Source: Cryptomeria japonica | Lineage: Eukaryota > Streptophyta > Pinopsida > Cupressales > Cupressaceae | Direction of reading: 5' to 3' | DNA length: 64,000 nt | Assembly (NCBI RefSeq): GCF_030272615.1 | Contig: NC_081409.1 | Location: forward strand, 915,220,840-915,284,839 | Part shown: piece by piece, positions 1 to 11,600 of the stretch | Position numbering within the stretch: position 1 is the first letter of the stretch | Layout: each line of letters starts with the position of its first letter | Program-made: the position numbers and the translations under genes | The notes under the pieces: generated by a model | The model's database searches: none | Told to the model about the DNA's origin: nothing | What the model saw: the letters and a program-made list of their open reading frames with translations, nothing else

Positions 1-598
1 GAAGTTTGGAAAGAGTCATTTTGAGTTAATCTCATATAATGAAAGAAAGTGAAGGAGATTAAGTTCAACGACAAGGACAACTTCATGAACATCAAGGGTG
101 GAGTAAAATTAAAGAGCCCCTTTTTACGAGTGAAAAATAAATTCAAGTGTCCTTTCATGAAGGTGAATTATCTTTATATGCTCTTATTAAACCTATATAT
201 CAAGTGTATTTGATACTTGCTTGTTTGTTTTGCAGGAGATGAATAAATAAATAAGGAGATCATATAAGAAGCATTCACTTACACAAAGAAATGATCTACA
301 AAATCAATGACATGAAGGATGTCACAAGAGAAGGAAACATCAGAAGTTCATCAATACTTCAAAACTAAGATTTATACCTTGCACTTCTATGATCAAGGCA
401 TTCAAGAAGATAGTTTTAGAAGAGTTAATCAAACTTAGAAGATCATCATCGTCATCACTGAAGCTGGATAATATTGAGTATCAAGAAATATTATTTCATG
501 ATGATCTATCAAGCCTACAAGTGCAAGATAAAGGTAGAATCCTAGTCATCGTCCCAGTCACCACTCGCCAATTAGAGAAGTTCCATATCAACACGTCT
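1..598. other. Unassigned sequence, probably internal 3' part of an LTR element
   Basis: No protein family is recognised here. A 70-codon open frame at 389-601 (plus strand, serine-rich start, then an acidic stretch) ends just where LTR-like sequence begins, which is a common position for the tail of a retroelement's internal region. It has no motif I can name and may be chance. The rest is AT-rich with short A/G-rich runs. Confidence 0.3.
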
Positions 599-1560
599 TG
601 ATTCAATGTACCCGAATCACCCATGATGGCACAAAATTCAAGGCACCTATGCTTATCATCTATTGGTTATGTTAAAATATTGTAATTATTTCATTGGCCA
701 AATTGCGTTTGTTGTAATGAACCCTAATTAGGGTTTTCATTGTAAAATCTCGACCATTGATCTCAAATTGATCTAAGCCATTGAATTGTATTGTGAGGAC
801 TATAAAAGGCTCAAGATCTTCATTTTTAAAGGTTAATAATGAATATAATACAATAATATATAGCTTAGAAGAATATAAAACATAGTAGAGAAGTTAGATT
901 AGGAGAAGGCAAAGATTGTTGCCAAACCTTGTTGTAAAGAACAATTGATTTCATTGAAGTTATGGTTAATTTGATTTGTTACTTCAACAACTCGCATGAT
1001 CTTTACTTCTTAATTTATTTTCATGTTGATTATATTGAATGGAAGAAATTGTTGAATTTATTTTTGTGGAATCTGTTTTGTCCATACCACTAGCCTCTTG
1101 CTGATTGTAAGTGTGCCTTGCGTGGTCAACTTGAATGATATGAGCTTAAATTAAAATTATTATGCGTCCATTGTTTATGCATTAACTTGAATAGTGAGCA
1201 ATGTTTGAACATCTTTGAAATGTCCTTAGAAGATTGCATTGAGCTTGTGTCAAATTATTCAAGTTGATGGAGAGACCTCACCCAGGAGGATTCCATCTAA
1301 TCATTCATCCATCTTCTTGCATTCTAGGCCTTAGAATAGACTCTCTCAACCCTTCACCTTTGCCCTTTTTTCAATAATGAGTTAGTTTAGGATTAAAAGC
1401 ATCACAAGATCTCAACATCAGATGATCTAAGTTCCAGCAATTCAAGCATTTGATAATTCAACATAAGTCCCCTTCTGATACCAGCAATCACATCAACCAA
1501 CTATGCTTATCCACGTTTTGTGACCCGATATTTGTGAACTGTGGAGTTATCTTAGGTGAT
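599..1560 (+). repeat. LTR-like sequence, boundaries not defined
   Basis: This stretch has the look of a plant LTR: a TATA-like box TATAAAAGG at 801-809, a 16-bp palindrome with AACCCTAA at 720-735, and a long AT-rich transcribed-type region after it. It abuts the 3' side of LINE A. No second copy exists in the window, so neither the ends nor a target duplication can be fixed. It could be a solo LTR or the end of an element that starts outside the window. Confidence 0.35.
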
Positions 1561-1609
1561 CCTTAAGCTAATCTTTAGGATTTAAGAAGCTTTATTCAAG
1601 AGAGGATAG

Positions 1610-3600
1610 GATAATGTGCATAAAAAACACATCAACACATTCCATGAATTGAACTAGAAGTCTGCACGTCTGCCATCATTGACCCTCCATGTGAGATGAC
1701 TGGTGATAAGGGATCTACAATCCCATAAAAATTTCCATACCATTGAACCCCTATTAGTATTCCCTATTGTTAGGATATATTCAGGCTCCAGGTTATCCAA
1801 GTACTTTCTCTATGAGATCTTACCCCAAAGCTTCTTAGGGTTCATGTACATTTTCTAGGTAAACTTCGCACCTAGAGAAATGTTTTGCTATTCAATGTGT
1901 CAAAGACCTAGACTTCTTCTGCAAGTTTAGGGAGACAGGATTTTTCCCAATGAATACGTGGAATCTTTCTTTCCTTTGTCGAGCCCTCCCATAGGAACCT
2001 TTTTAACAAGCTCTCCAAGTTATCTTCAACTTTATGCTTAATCAAAAAGTAGGACATAAGGTAAATTGGGATGATAGAAAAAACATGTTTGATCATAACC
2101 ATATAGCTTGCTAGTGTAAGCCACTTGTTCCTCCATGACATGACCTTATTCCTAAATTTTTCAACAATCTCCTCCTACTGCTTTGATCTACACATTCCTC
2201 TAAACATAGGGGCTCCAAGATATTTAGATGGGAGAGTAGAAATCTAGAAACTGAAGACTTTTGCTATCATTTTTTGAATGGATTTTTTTATATAAAGAAA
2301 GAAGATTGTTGACTTGTCCTTATTCATTTGTTATCTGAGTACTTTAGATTAATCTTCCAAAGTGTCTTTTATGATTTTTGCTTCTCTTATACTTGCTTCC
2401 CCAAATAGGATCATGTTGTCTACAAACTGAGCATATGTTATGGGATCAATCTTTTTCACCACCTATATGCCTTTCCAGATGCCACAATGTCTTTGTTTGG
2501 TGATGGCTTGCCCCAATGCCTCTGCCATAATAATGAATATAGAGGAAAAAATCAGGTCTCCTTGCCAAATATTATTTGATGCTTGGAAGAAACTATACAA
2601 AGTTCCATTGACTATGGTAGAGAAATGAACTAAAGTAATGCAATGTCGAATCATTTTGTTCTAGCGAGGACATAAACCAAATTTCTCCAATACAAGTACC
2701 AAGAAATCCCTAACAACCTTATCATATGCTTTGGAAACATCAAGCTTAATCATCATTTCTTTCTTATTTTCTATTTTTATTGAGTGAATCACTTCACTAA
2801 CCAAAATAATGCTATTAGTTATTTCCTTACCTAGGGTGAAGTCGTTCTGTTCCTTTGAAATTACTTTATTCAAGAATTTTTAAAGCTTATTTTCGAACAC
2901 CTTTGTGATAACTTTATAAATTGTGTTACATAAGGAAATTGTTCTATAGTCAAAAAAATATTTACATACCTATTTTTTAGGGATTAAGGTGATAATTATG
3001 TTATTGATATCCTTAACAAATTTCTTGTTTACACAAAAGTCCTCCACTAGCTTCCATATGTTAGGGCCCATAAATGACCAACAATTCTAATAAAATCGTG
3101 TAGGGAAGCTGTTAGGTCTAGGTGACTTGTTAGGGTGCAACTAGAATATCATTGTCCTTACTTCCTCCATAGTGGTTGGTGTGCATAGAATTTGATTGTC
3201 TTCTCTATGAATTATAGGAGGAATGAAATCAAGTTGAGTGTTGGTAGCCAATGATGCTGGTCCATTACCAAGGAGATTTTAGAAGAACTCCATAGCTTTG
3301 TTTCTAACCTCAATGACCCCAGACGCCATGCTAGCATCAAATATTTTTGTCTATTCAATTGTGTTGATTGACCTTCTTACATTTCCTAAAGAGTGGAAGA
3401 AGTTTGTATTTTGATCTCCAACATTAAGCCATGATTCTCTTGACTTGTCTCTCTAGAATATCTCCTACCCGACAAGTATTTCCTTTAATTCACTCATCAC
3501 TCATTTCTCTTCTTCAAATTCTTCTTTAAACATTCCAAATTTTATCACTATGTCATTTAAAATTTCCATATTGTGAGATTTTGCCATGATCTAGAGGCAA
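1610..3600 (-). pseudogene. LINE A reverse transcriptase region, broken
   Basis: Minus-strand fragments match the plant L1 reverse transcriptase. The linker motif KSRESWLNVGDQNTNFFH lies near 3.4 kb. The segment with MIKLDVSKAYDKV is at about 2750. The metal-binding motif near 2415-2426 reads FVDN instead of the usual FADD. The thumb-like segment with LMSYF...FLWEG lies at 1908-2141, and a following VWKFLWDCRSLITSHLTW block is at about 1650-1720. The frames are interrupted several times, and the QG(C/D)P-like motif is altered. The Asp-to-Asn change in the catalytic motif alone would abolish activity. The family is seen directly, and loss of function is a firm inference. Confidence 0.8.
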
Positions 3601-3601
3601 T

Positions 3602-4064
3602 TGAAAGCACAAATAAGATAGAACAAAATGTATGATAGGAATAAACTGTATTCTATCAAGATGAAAATACTGATCAACTGGATCATCAAGCATTACATAT
3701 AATGAATATGAGCCTACTTATATAGGCAAGGCTATATGGATATGTGATCACACAAACATGACATGTGGCTCAATAAGAAATAAGGGTAGGTAGGAAATAG
3801 GTGTGGTAGGTAGGAAAAATAATAAAATATTCCACATGAGGTGGATCACCCACCGAAGGTGGAATTATCATTCCACAATAAGTGGATATGATAAAGTAGT
3901 AACAAGATCATACCATAAAAGGTGGAAATTCTCCTACACACACTATCCCAATGTGGCACAAACACCCAAGTGTCTTATACCCAAACTACTATGAAATGAA
4001 TTATCCTAAGTAAACTTAAGTAATGTGTAATAATATCCAAGATGAATAATTAATTACACCAACA
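3602..4064 (+). repeat. Left LTR of the Copia derivative
   Basis: 463 bp, starting TGAAAGCACAA and ending TACACCAACA. It is closely similar to 5397-5840. A short block near 3785-3815, with repeated TAGGTAGGAAA, accounts for most of the 19-bp length difference from the right copy. Confidence 0.75.
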
Positions 4065-4592
4065 CCCCCCATTAAGTGCAACTTAGGGGAATGCACTTAA
4101 GTCTACAATGCAACTAAGCAATGCAAGATGGGTTCCGGCTACGAGGCCATGTTAGGTACCCATGTACAAATGCAAATGCATGCAAACCAATGCAATGAAA
4201 TATCTCACAAAGCGGGGAAAGAGAGAAAAACCCAATGGGAAAAAACCCTCCCCCAAAAGAGAGATGAAAGCAATACAAGAGAACTCTCATAGACGCATGT
4301 GAGGAACAAAATCCCATGTGAGGAAAAACTCCCCCCCATATGAGAGAAGAAGAGAAGCTAGGTAGCCCCCCCTCAATGTAGAATCTGCACCGATGATAGA
4401 AGCTCGAAGATGAATGAAGAAATTGCTCCATGAACGTCGAACAACGTTCCTCCCCTTAGGAAGAAACAAAACCAAACGTGTATCCATGAAGTATCCCCAA
4501 TCATGAAGGGAAGAAGTATGAAAAAACTCATGATAAAAGGAATCTCTGAAAACTACTCAAGTGTCCCCATGTCGATGTTGAAAGATACCCCC
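4065..4592. other. Non-coding internal part of the Copia derivative
   Basis: This stretch lies between the left LTR and the left arm of the 27-bp inverted repeat. It is rich in short A and C runs, and the open frames on its minus strand resemble no family. It holds no recognisable primer-binding site. Nothing else is seen in it. Confidence 0.5.
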
Positions 4593-4619
4593 TCCAAAGG
4601 TGGTGAACTGCTCCACACT
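4593..4619. repeat. Left arm of a perfect 27-bp inverted repeat
   Basis: This arm starts TCCAAAGGTGG and ends CTCCACACT. It is the exact reverse complement of 5374-5400. The right arm's outer end overlaps the first four bases of the right LTR. It marks the edges of the only coding-like part of this element. Confidence 0.85.
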
Positions 4620-4630
4620 CCTTCAATAAT

Positions 4631-5431
4631 GTGTTGTGTGTACCCCATTTGACAAACAATCTCCTTTCCATCTATCAAATCACACATGGTGCAACTAAGA
4701 GAATTGTGGAGTTCACACTTGAGTCAATTTTAATTAGAGACTTGGAGACTAGAGCTATCATTGTGACTGGGGTGGTTGATCATGCATCTCGGTTATACTC
4801 CTTTTCAGATTTTGTTGATGATGATGATTTCACATATGATGATTCTACACATTATGATCACACTTCTTGTGATGATCCATATTTTGAGGAGAGCTTTGGG
4901 TATTTGAACTTGGGGATTCTCACATGTGACCTCATTCTTGAGCCTTGTATTTCATCTCCTCCTATTGATATCACATCACCTATTGCACCTGATGATGCAA
5001 ATAGTGCGACAGTTTTGCCTTCTTGTGATTCAGTGCAATAGGATATAGATTTTCTTCCAACTTTAGCTTCATGGGATGAGTACTTGACATACATTGCAGG
5101 TTTGTTTATGGAATCCTACATTGCAGATTTGGGAGACATCACTGATGATATTCGTCTTCTCTTTGATGAAGATGATCCTTCTTCAATTGTTGCGAGGGAA
5201 CACTCTGACCCTCTTGTTCATTCTCTACATGATCATTCTTTCAAGGTTGATATGATTCTCGATATTTATGTACAAGAGTTGGAGGAGGTCTCTTTATCTT
5301 TAGAGGAGATATGTGAGTCTTTGGATCATGTTCTACATTCATATCCACTAGATCTTGGAGTACCTTTTTCAGTAGTGTGGAGCAGTTCACCACCTTTGGA
5401 AAGCACAAATAAGAGAGAACAAAATGTATGA
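4631..5431 (+). pseudogene. Copia GAG-pre-integrase fragment fused to an acidic tail
   Basis: The first 60 or so residues (VPHLTNNLLSIYQIT, then a lone SFSDF end) match the segment that follows the protease in Copia polyproteins, just before the integrase zinc finger. After that the frame runs into an Asp/Ser-rich sequence with no recognised domain. A single in-frame TAG at 5039-5041 separates two halves that share the same frame. The second half reads through the inverted-repeat arm and into the right LTR, ending at 5429-5431. The minus-strand Copia at 58.1-58.4 kb has a very similar NLLSIYQITH stretch, so the two may be related. No function is likely. Confidence 0.6.
5374..5400. repeat. Right arm of the 27-bp inverted repeat
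   Basis: Perfect reverse complement of 4593-4619. It runs up to and into the right LTR start (TGGA at 5397-5400). A normal element would carry a purine-rich tract here, and none is present on the plus strand. Confidence 0.85.
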
Positions 5432-5840
5432 TAGGAATAAACAGTATTCTATCAAGATGAAAATACTGATCAACTGGATCATCAAGCATTACATAGAATG
5501 AATATGAGCCTGCTTATATAGGCAAGGCTATATGGATATGTGAGCACACAAAAATGACATGTGGCTCAATAAGAAACAAGGGTAGGTAGGAAAAACAATA
5601 AAATATTCCACATGAGGTGGATCACCCACCGAAGGTGGAATTATCACTCCGTAATAAGTGGATATGATAAAGTAGTAACAAGATCACACCATAAAAGGTG
5701 GAAATTCTTCTACACACACTATCTCAATGTGGCACAAACACCCAAGTGTCTCATACCCAAAATAATATGAAACACATTATCCTAAGTAAACTTAAGTAAG
5801 GTGTAATAATATACAAGATGAATAATTAATTACACCAACA
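5397..5840 (+). repeat. Right LTR of the Copia derivative
   Basis: 444 bp, TGGAAAGCAC to TACACCAACA. It aligns along its whole length with 3602-4064, apart from scattered substitutions and one small block. Confidence 0.75.
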
Positions 5841-6783
5841 CATATCTTTCTCCAACCTTAATTTCTCTTGCAAGATGTTTTTAAAAAATGTTTGTTCCAA
5901 TCCTAAAGTTTACCTTTTATGTAGTATAGTTCTTTAGTGAACTTAGTGCTTTCCATACCTTTGATGGTGCATTCTCTCCACCACTGTTCTAATAGTGGTA
6001 GTAGAGATTTTTCCTACCACCACATATTTTCAAACTTGAATGTAACTTTGCATATCATGCATCTTCCTACAATATCTAACTAGACTAGGAAGTGGTTTGA
6101 CGTGGATATTGGAAGAATACAAGAATTTGTAGATGGATATTGATTAAGCCAATCTGGAGAGATTAAGAATCGGTCCAATCTTTCAGTTATGTTAGAGAAG
6201 TCTTTCCTTCTGTTGGTCCATGTGTAAACTCCATTTGAAGTTTGACAATCCCATAAACCCATAGTGACCACAAACTCCTTGAAATCTTGCATACTTTTGT
6301 TTAATCTATTTAGTCCTCTACTCTTTTTGGAGAACTCAGTGACACCTCAATGATTGCATTGAAATCACCACCCATTATGACATTCAAATTCTTATTTTTA
6401 GTCATGAATTCTAATATTGCCAACCAAGTCGTTGCTTTGTCCTTCGATTTGGTAGGGCCGTAAATGCATATTATAATGAATGTTTCATTGAGTGTGATAG
6501 AGTAGGCAAGGACAACCATCCAATTCTACCAAGATTCCAAAATGTTTATTGAAATTCCATTTTCCTTCCAGAGGATACTAAGACCCCCTGTCGCACCCAG
6601 GGAGGCACAAAAAAGTCCTTTCCAAGGTTTGTAGTAGGAGAGGAAGTTTTGGCCTTCTTTAGTAGATAATTTTATCTCCTCTAGTAAGATAATCTCTTCT
6701 TGTACTCGTTGTAATTGATGCTTAATCACATGTTGCTTATGAGGAGCATTAAGGCCCCTAACATTCCAGGTTGTGATCTTCAT
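5841..6783 (-). pseudogene. LINE A APE-type endonuclease region, broken
   Basis: Starting at 6783 the minus strand reads MKITTWNVRGLN, the typical start of the exonuclease-endonuclease-phosphatase domain of plant L1 ORF2. It is followed by an ICIYGP stretch and the GGDFNAI motif (6519-6310), and then a segment with TWTNRR and ERLDRFLIS (6292-6080). These are the conserved blocks that form the active site that nicks target DNA. The three blocks are in different frames or separated by stops. The end of the domain at about 5841 is cut by the Copia insertion, and the RT part continues at 3600. Confidence 0.8.
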
Positions 6784-6899
6784 TGTTTCCCAAGGGATGC
6801 ATTTGCTCCCTTGGTACTTTTCAAAAATTTCCTAATAGTAGCAACTTTCGCTCTGCTACTTGATCCTCCCTCAATTGTTTGATGGATTTTCTGCCCTTT

Positions 6900-7560
6900 C
6901 CCTTACCCATCCTTTCGTTTTTTGCCAACCCTATAATTTAAGTCATAGATTGAGAGATGCATCTTTCATCCACAATTCCAAGTTCCTCTTTAGGAGAGAT
7001 TTCTTTTGATTCAAGATCTTCCTCATTAAACAACTTTGGTATGGTATCAATGAAATTCTTTTGTTCTTCCTTTTTAGGATGAATTTATTCAGTAGGTCTC
7101 TCCATAGGAAAAATGATTGAATTATTCCCAATTTTATCATTGCCCTTTGGATTTTCTGAGTAATGTTTTGTGATCTTATTTGCATCTTGTTGATTTCCAA
7201 GGTTGGTTTTGTTGGCCGAGTTCTTAACAAGTCCCATATACATTTAGTTTTATTTTTGCATGGGCAATCAACCTCCAGGTGGGTTATGTTCCTACAATTT
7301 ATATAATATATCTTCTCCTCTTTGATTTCCCTTGGTTGCACCCATTCGTTATCATCAACCACCAAAGCGATCTGATCTGGGATTTCCCTGACCACCACGA
7401 TTTGGATACTGGAAAATTTGCTTAGATCTCCATCTTTTAAATTTTGTACCTAATTCTATTATTGTCCCTAATGAGAGTTTGATTTCTCCAAGCATTCTTC
7501 CACCCAGTATTCCATAGGTAAGTTGTACAATTAGATCCAAATTGGTTTCTCATATGGATG
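6900..7560 (-). pseudogene. LINE A ORF1-like nucleic-acid-binding protein, degenerate
   Basis: The fragment at 7540-7355 (LTYGILGGRMLGEIKLSLG) and the 151-residue frame at 7398-6943 overlap in different frames. The second carries a zinc-knuckle remnant, YINCRNITHLEVDCPC, in which the first cysteine is replaced by tyrosine. Position directly upstream of the endonuclease and the knuckle spacing fit plant L1 ORF1. The basic C-terminal half (IQRAMIKLG and onward) is low in recognisable motifs. Inactive. Confidence 0.6.
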
Positions 7561-7599
7561 TAATGTTGCCGCATCAAAATTAGGGTACCAATATTGCAT

Positions 7600-8425
7600 A
7601 TAGAGCAGTTAATCTCCCATTTTCCATAACTAGTGATGCAAGATCTTCTTTTTCTCCTCTTTGTTTGACCTTAACTTCAGTAATTGTCCGAATTAGGGTT
7701 TGGGCTATCATAATTCGTATATTTCACATTTTTCACACTTTTCATACTTTTGACATTTTTTACTTGATTTCGATTCCCAGGGAAACTATAAACTTATTCA
7801 ATATACAAAAGTTATACTAAACCTTAATATTAATAATTATAATCTTAACCAACTTAACATGGGATGCAATGCATTAAGTTCCTACCAGTAGTTAGAAAGA
7901 AAAGTGGAGATATGTAGATGGAGAGAGAGAGAGAGTAGGTAGGAGGGAGAATGGGAATGAGAGAGACAAATATAAAGATGGAGATATGAAGTGATATATA
8001 CAGAGAGGTGGAGAGAGGGAGAGATATAGTGATAGAGAGAGTTGGAGAGACAATAAGATAGATATGAAGAGATGGATTGAAGAAGAAACATGGAGAGATA
8101 GAGATGTAGAGGGAAAGAGAACAAATATAATATTATTATATATAAAATTGAACATAATATAATTAAATAAATTAAATAAACTAAATTTTAAAAATTAAAA
8201 TTGTACTTCAAATAAAATATTTTTAAAAATAAACTATATTAAAATTGTTAAAGCTAAAAGTTTAATTTTTATATTAAAAATATAAGTAAACCAAAATTAA
8301 AAAATAATTATCCCCCCGCCCATCCCCACACACACACTACAAAATTAAATATAAGTAAAACCAAAAGTCAAATTTGAACCAACTACAAACAAGCATTTTT
8401 CTGTTTTCTAAAATCATTTTAATTT
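7600..8425. repeat. Low-complexity spacer: GA-rich block and AT-rich block
   Basis: 7900-8115 is dominated by GAGA/GATAGA runs, a decayed microsatellite. 8140-8320 is almost pure A/T. A C-rich plus (CA)n patch sits at about 8310-8340. Open frames on the minus strand here are products of the GA repeat. The first 100 bp or so may be the remaining 5' UTR of LINE A. No gene is seen. Confidence 0.7.
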
Positions 8426-8429
8426 TTTG

Positions 8430-9330
8430 AAGTTTGCATGCAATTTTTATTTTATTTTTATGAATAGGCCTTCTCAATTAGATAAAAATATTAAAGTACA
8501 TATTCACAAAAAAAGGCCTAGGGATACAATATCACCCCACGAGATTCACACGGCAAGAAGCCGAAGCCAACAAACAATGCTATTCATTAAAAAGCTTCCT
8601 CAAGCAACCAAAGCAGTGGCAGCCGAGGGAGGAGGATCTTGATCATCTTTCTTGCCCCATATATTAGCGGGGCCAGGAGTTAGGTTTGACACGGACCATC
8701 CATCTTCTGGGTCTTTTTTTTCTTCTCCTTCCTCCCTTTTGGGAGGCAAAATAGCCAGAGCTAGGCGAGGAAATTTAGAGGTGGTGGCAACAGGCCACCT
8801 AGAACCATCACCAACAACAAGAGCCAAAGTAATAGGAGCATCAGAAGGCCACCCTGAGGTAGAGCCACGACATGGAGGAGAAGTTGAATGATGCCTCCAC
8901 ACGTCATCTCCCCCACTAGAGGAACAACGAGGAACCTAGGACCAAGGGGTTGAGAGCTTTGGGAAGAGGAGCTTCGGCCACAGCGGCGGCCACAAAGCAG
9001 AGTGTGGTCAGCAGAAACAAAATATGACGACACTCTCACAACCACACAAGGGGAAGTGCCCCAATGCTGAAGGATCTCATGTAAGTGGCCCACCTCAAGT
9101 GCCACTTTATCGGCTTGGACCTAAATCTGCATTAATATATTATTACAAACGCAAGCTTTAGCATAGAGCGAGACATTAGTATCCAAAGAGCTGTGAGTAA
9201 AAAGAACAAAATTTCTATCTTTCCAAAGAGTAAATAGGATCTTCATTTTGAAAGCATGCCATATCTAAGAAAACTTGAAGGGGATTCTAGGCGAATCTCC
9301 CAGAAGAGCCATATGCTAAGAAAAAGGCTC
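8430..9330 (-). other. LINE B 3' UTR and tail
   Basis: After the last coding block the minus strand carries a G/C-richer 3' UTR. It contains the CCCTAGGCCTTTTT-like motif at about 8508-8525, then an A-rich tail (CATAAAAATAAAATAAAAA) at about 8443-8462. Both strands have chance open frames in this part. None resembles a protein family. Confidence 0.55.
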
Positions 9331-9830
9331 AGGCCGAAAAGGCTGAAAGAAATCATGGATCCAACTCCAATACTATTAAGCTCTTCTACATAACCAAAAA
9401 ATGTGCATAAAAGTTTCTAGATGACTACAAAAAGGGCACCACGGATCAGGAAGCCCCAAATGCTTAAGTCTGGAACACAAAGGCAACCCTTGAAAAAGAA
9501 CACACCAAGAAAAGTGTGCAATCTTGGGTTCAGTGGTGGTGGATCAAACAACAAGAAACCTAAGTCTCCAGGATTAATGAGAAGACTGCAAATGCCACTG
9601 CTGGTTAAGAATATGGACCATAGGCAAATGGGGCACCAACCAGAGATAACCCATTTTGGGTTTGTAGCTAGTGAAAGGAGTCCAAGGATACCACTTCCAA
9701 TCCTTACACCAAGGTCTGACAGACTGAATGCTAAGCTTCTGTAACATATGTGAGGGTAAGGCTGAAACCAGAAGGTCATAAGTCTGTCAATTAGGTCGAG
9801 ATAGGTGATACTGGACCTGGAGGTCATCCC
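9330..9830 (-). pseudogene. LINE B C-terminal zf-RVT-like region
   Basis: The minus strand reads a run of W-rich sequence followed by the pattern HLGLPDPWCPFC and an LETF...H stretch. This fits the Cys/His region that closes plant L1 ORF2 proteins. The best continuous open frame here (9827-9417) is a different frame and is a shadow. Stops break the true frame. Confidence 0.6.
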
Positions 9831-10089
9831 ATGACTGAAGACTCATAGAAACTCTAGTAAACAAGTCCTTAGGTGGTCGAATGCCGCGTTTGTGAAAACG
9901 CAGAGCACTAACACCCTTGATTTTGGCCAGCGGTAACCCTTGCACCAGAAAAAGAGGTGACCACTAGAGGTTGTGTTGATTCATGGAGATCCCATCATGA
10001 AAACCATCACCCGCCCACCGAAGCCAAGGCTTAATAGCTTCCCAAGCACACTAGATGCTTTTAACAACAAAAGTACCCTAGATCTGAAC

Positions 10090-11600
10090 TGGGTCTTTCA
10101 TAATGAGAAGGGTTTGAAAACCAATCCCCTTCCAAGCTGACCTATTGGCATGAAACCCCGAATAAATACAATGCCAAAGAAGGATTTTCCAAGCCTTGTC
10201 GCTAGATAAGGCTCTGATGATCCATTTAGCACATAAAACAAGCCCTTGTTTCTAGGTAGAAATAAGGTCGAGCCCTCTGGACTCCTTGGGAAGGCAATAA
10301 TACTCCCAAGCGACTCTGTGAAAACCTTGATGGTCAAAACCAGAGGCCCAAAGAAAAGCCCACAAAAGTCTTTCCAACTTCATGTAAGAGGCCCTGGAAG
10401 GAGCCCAACATGAAGAGTAATAGACATGAGTGGTAGCCAAAACCTTCAAACAAATTTGCAATTTTCCAGCCAGAGAGAGAGGCTTAGTTATCCAATAGGA
10501 TAATTTTTTGTCAATCCTGGCTAAAACAACATTCCAAAGATCCACAGGAGAAGCTTGAAAGGAAAAAGTAATGCCCAAAAATAAATTTTTTTTGCCTTGA
10601 TGAAGCCATTTCCAACCATATTGAAGAATCCAAGGTGGGGCGAGAAGAAAAGACTGCCTATAACATTACGTCTCGTTCCATTGAATGGACAAGATGGAAG
10701 CCAAGCAAAAAGTGTCCAGATGTTGAAGAGCAGCCTAAACATTATCTTCTTCCTCAATGAGAGTGAGAAAGGAGTCATCCACAAAATGGCCATTGACAAG
10801 TTGAGAAGGTGAATTAGCTAGGGAGATTCCACGAACACGTCCAACAGAAATGGCGTTAGTATGTAAGTATCCAAAACCCTCCACCTCAAGAACATATAAA
10901 GCAGGAGCTAGAGGACAACCCTGTGAATGGATCTGAAAAGACCAAAAGCCTCATACTGATGACCATTGATGGTGATGCAGGCTGAGGCATCTCTGAATAA
11001 CATCTGGACAAATTGAATGAATCTAGGGCTGAAGCCAAGATGTTTGAGCATTGCCAAAATAAATGGCCACTCAATGCGATCATACGCTTTATCTAAGTCA
11101 ATATTAAGGAAGATTGCTCATTGTTTGGAGCGTCGGGCCCATTCCATCCCTTCCCAAACAACAATAATATTATCCTGAATAAACCTGGACTTGATAAATC
11201 CAGTCTTCCTTGGACGAACAATCAAAGGATGAAGATGATGAATCTTGAGAGCCAAGGCTTTAGCAATGATCTTATACGAGACATTGAGCAAGGTAATAGG
11301 TCTCTAATTGCAAATGTCCTCCGGATCCCCAGCCTTAGGGACAAACTTGATGTTACCTCGGTTAAGCATCTTTCCCAGGGACTAGGAATGAAAAGCTTCT
11401 AGGTAGAACTTATGCAAGTCAGGACCAACACAAGGCCAAAGGGATTTGTAAATCTCGCAAGGGAAACCATCACACCTAGGGGCTTTATCATCTGCCATAG
11501 AAAAAATGGCTTCCTTGAGATCATAAATAGTCAGTAAGAGATCACAAAAAGGTCTGTTGAGACTTGGAAAGCCTTTTGGGAGCAACAACTAAGAAATCTT
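10090..11600 (-). pseudogene. LINE B reverse transcriptase, broken
   Basis: Core RT blocks are seen in order on the minus strand. ADDKAPRCDGFPCEIYKS (near 11490) matches the KAPGxDG motif. LDKAYDRIEWPF lies near 11080. QGCPLAPALYVLEVEGFG is near 10900. NGHFVDDSFLTL near 10790 is the catalytic xADD box. The thumb segment KPLSLAGKLQICLKVLAT lies at about 10490, with AWEYYCLPKESRGLDL after it. The two catalytic aspartates of FVDD are kept, unlike in LINE A. Stops and frame changes between the blocks make it non-functional. Confidence 0.85.

Larger units (their letters stand above)
3602..5840 (+). mobile_element. Non-autonomous Copia derivative inserted in LINE A
   Basis: Two similar direct repeats (3602-4064 and 5397-5840), beginning TG and ending in ACACCAACA, flank 1.3 kb of internal DNA. 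The LINE A coding order resumes on both sides, which supports insertion. The internal region codes only for a GAG-pre-integrase-like stretch and an acidic tail, with no gag, RT or integrase core. The five bases outside the two ends (GCAAT and CATAT) do not match, so the target duplication is lost, mutated or never formed. No iMet-type primer site follows the left LTR. It is best seen as a deleted or rearranged Copia element. Confidence 0.7.
1500..7600 (-). mobile_element. LINE A: decayed L1-type non-LTR retrotransposon, interrupted by a Copia insertion
   Basis: Read on the minus strand, the order is an ORF1-like protein with a degenerate zinc knuckle (7540-6940), an APE-type endonuclease (6783-5841), the inserted Copia element (5840-3602), and then reverse transcriptase (3600 to about 1610). 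This is the order of plant L1 elements. About 3.9 kb of LINE remains once the insertion is removed, which is shorter than a usual full-length plant L1. Many stops and frame changes show it is dead. The 3' end on the low-coordinate side merges into LTR-like DNA at about 1500-1600 without a clear poly(A) tail. Confidence 0.8.

Noticed and set aside
7882-8155. Minus-strand serine/leucine-rich frames
   Set aside because: Products of GA-rich low-complexity DNA.
8600-9105. Frames on both strands with Pro/Gly-rich products
   Set aside because: They lie in the GC-richer 3' UTR of LINE B and lack family motifs.
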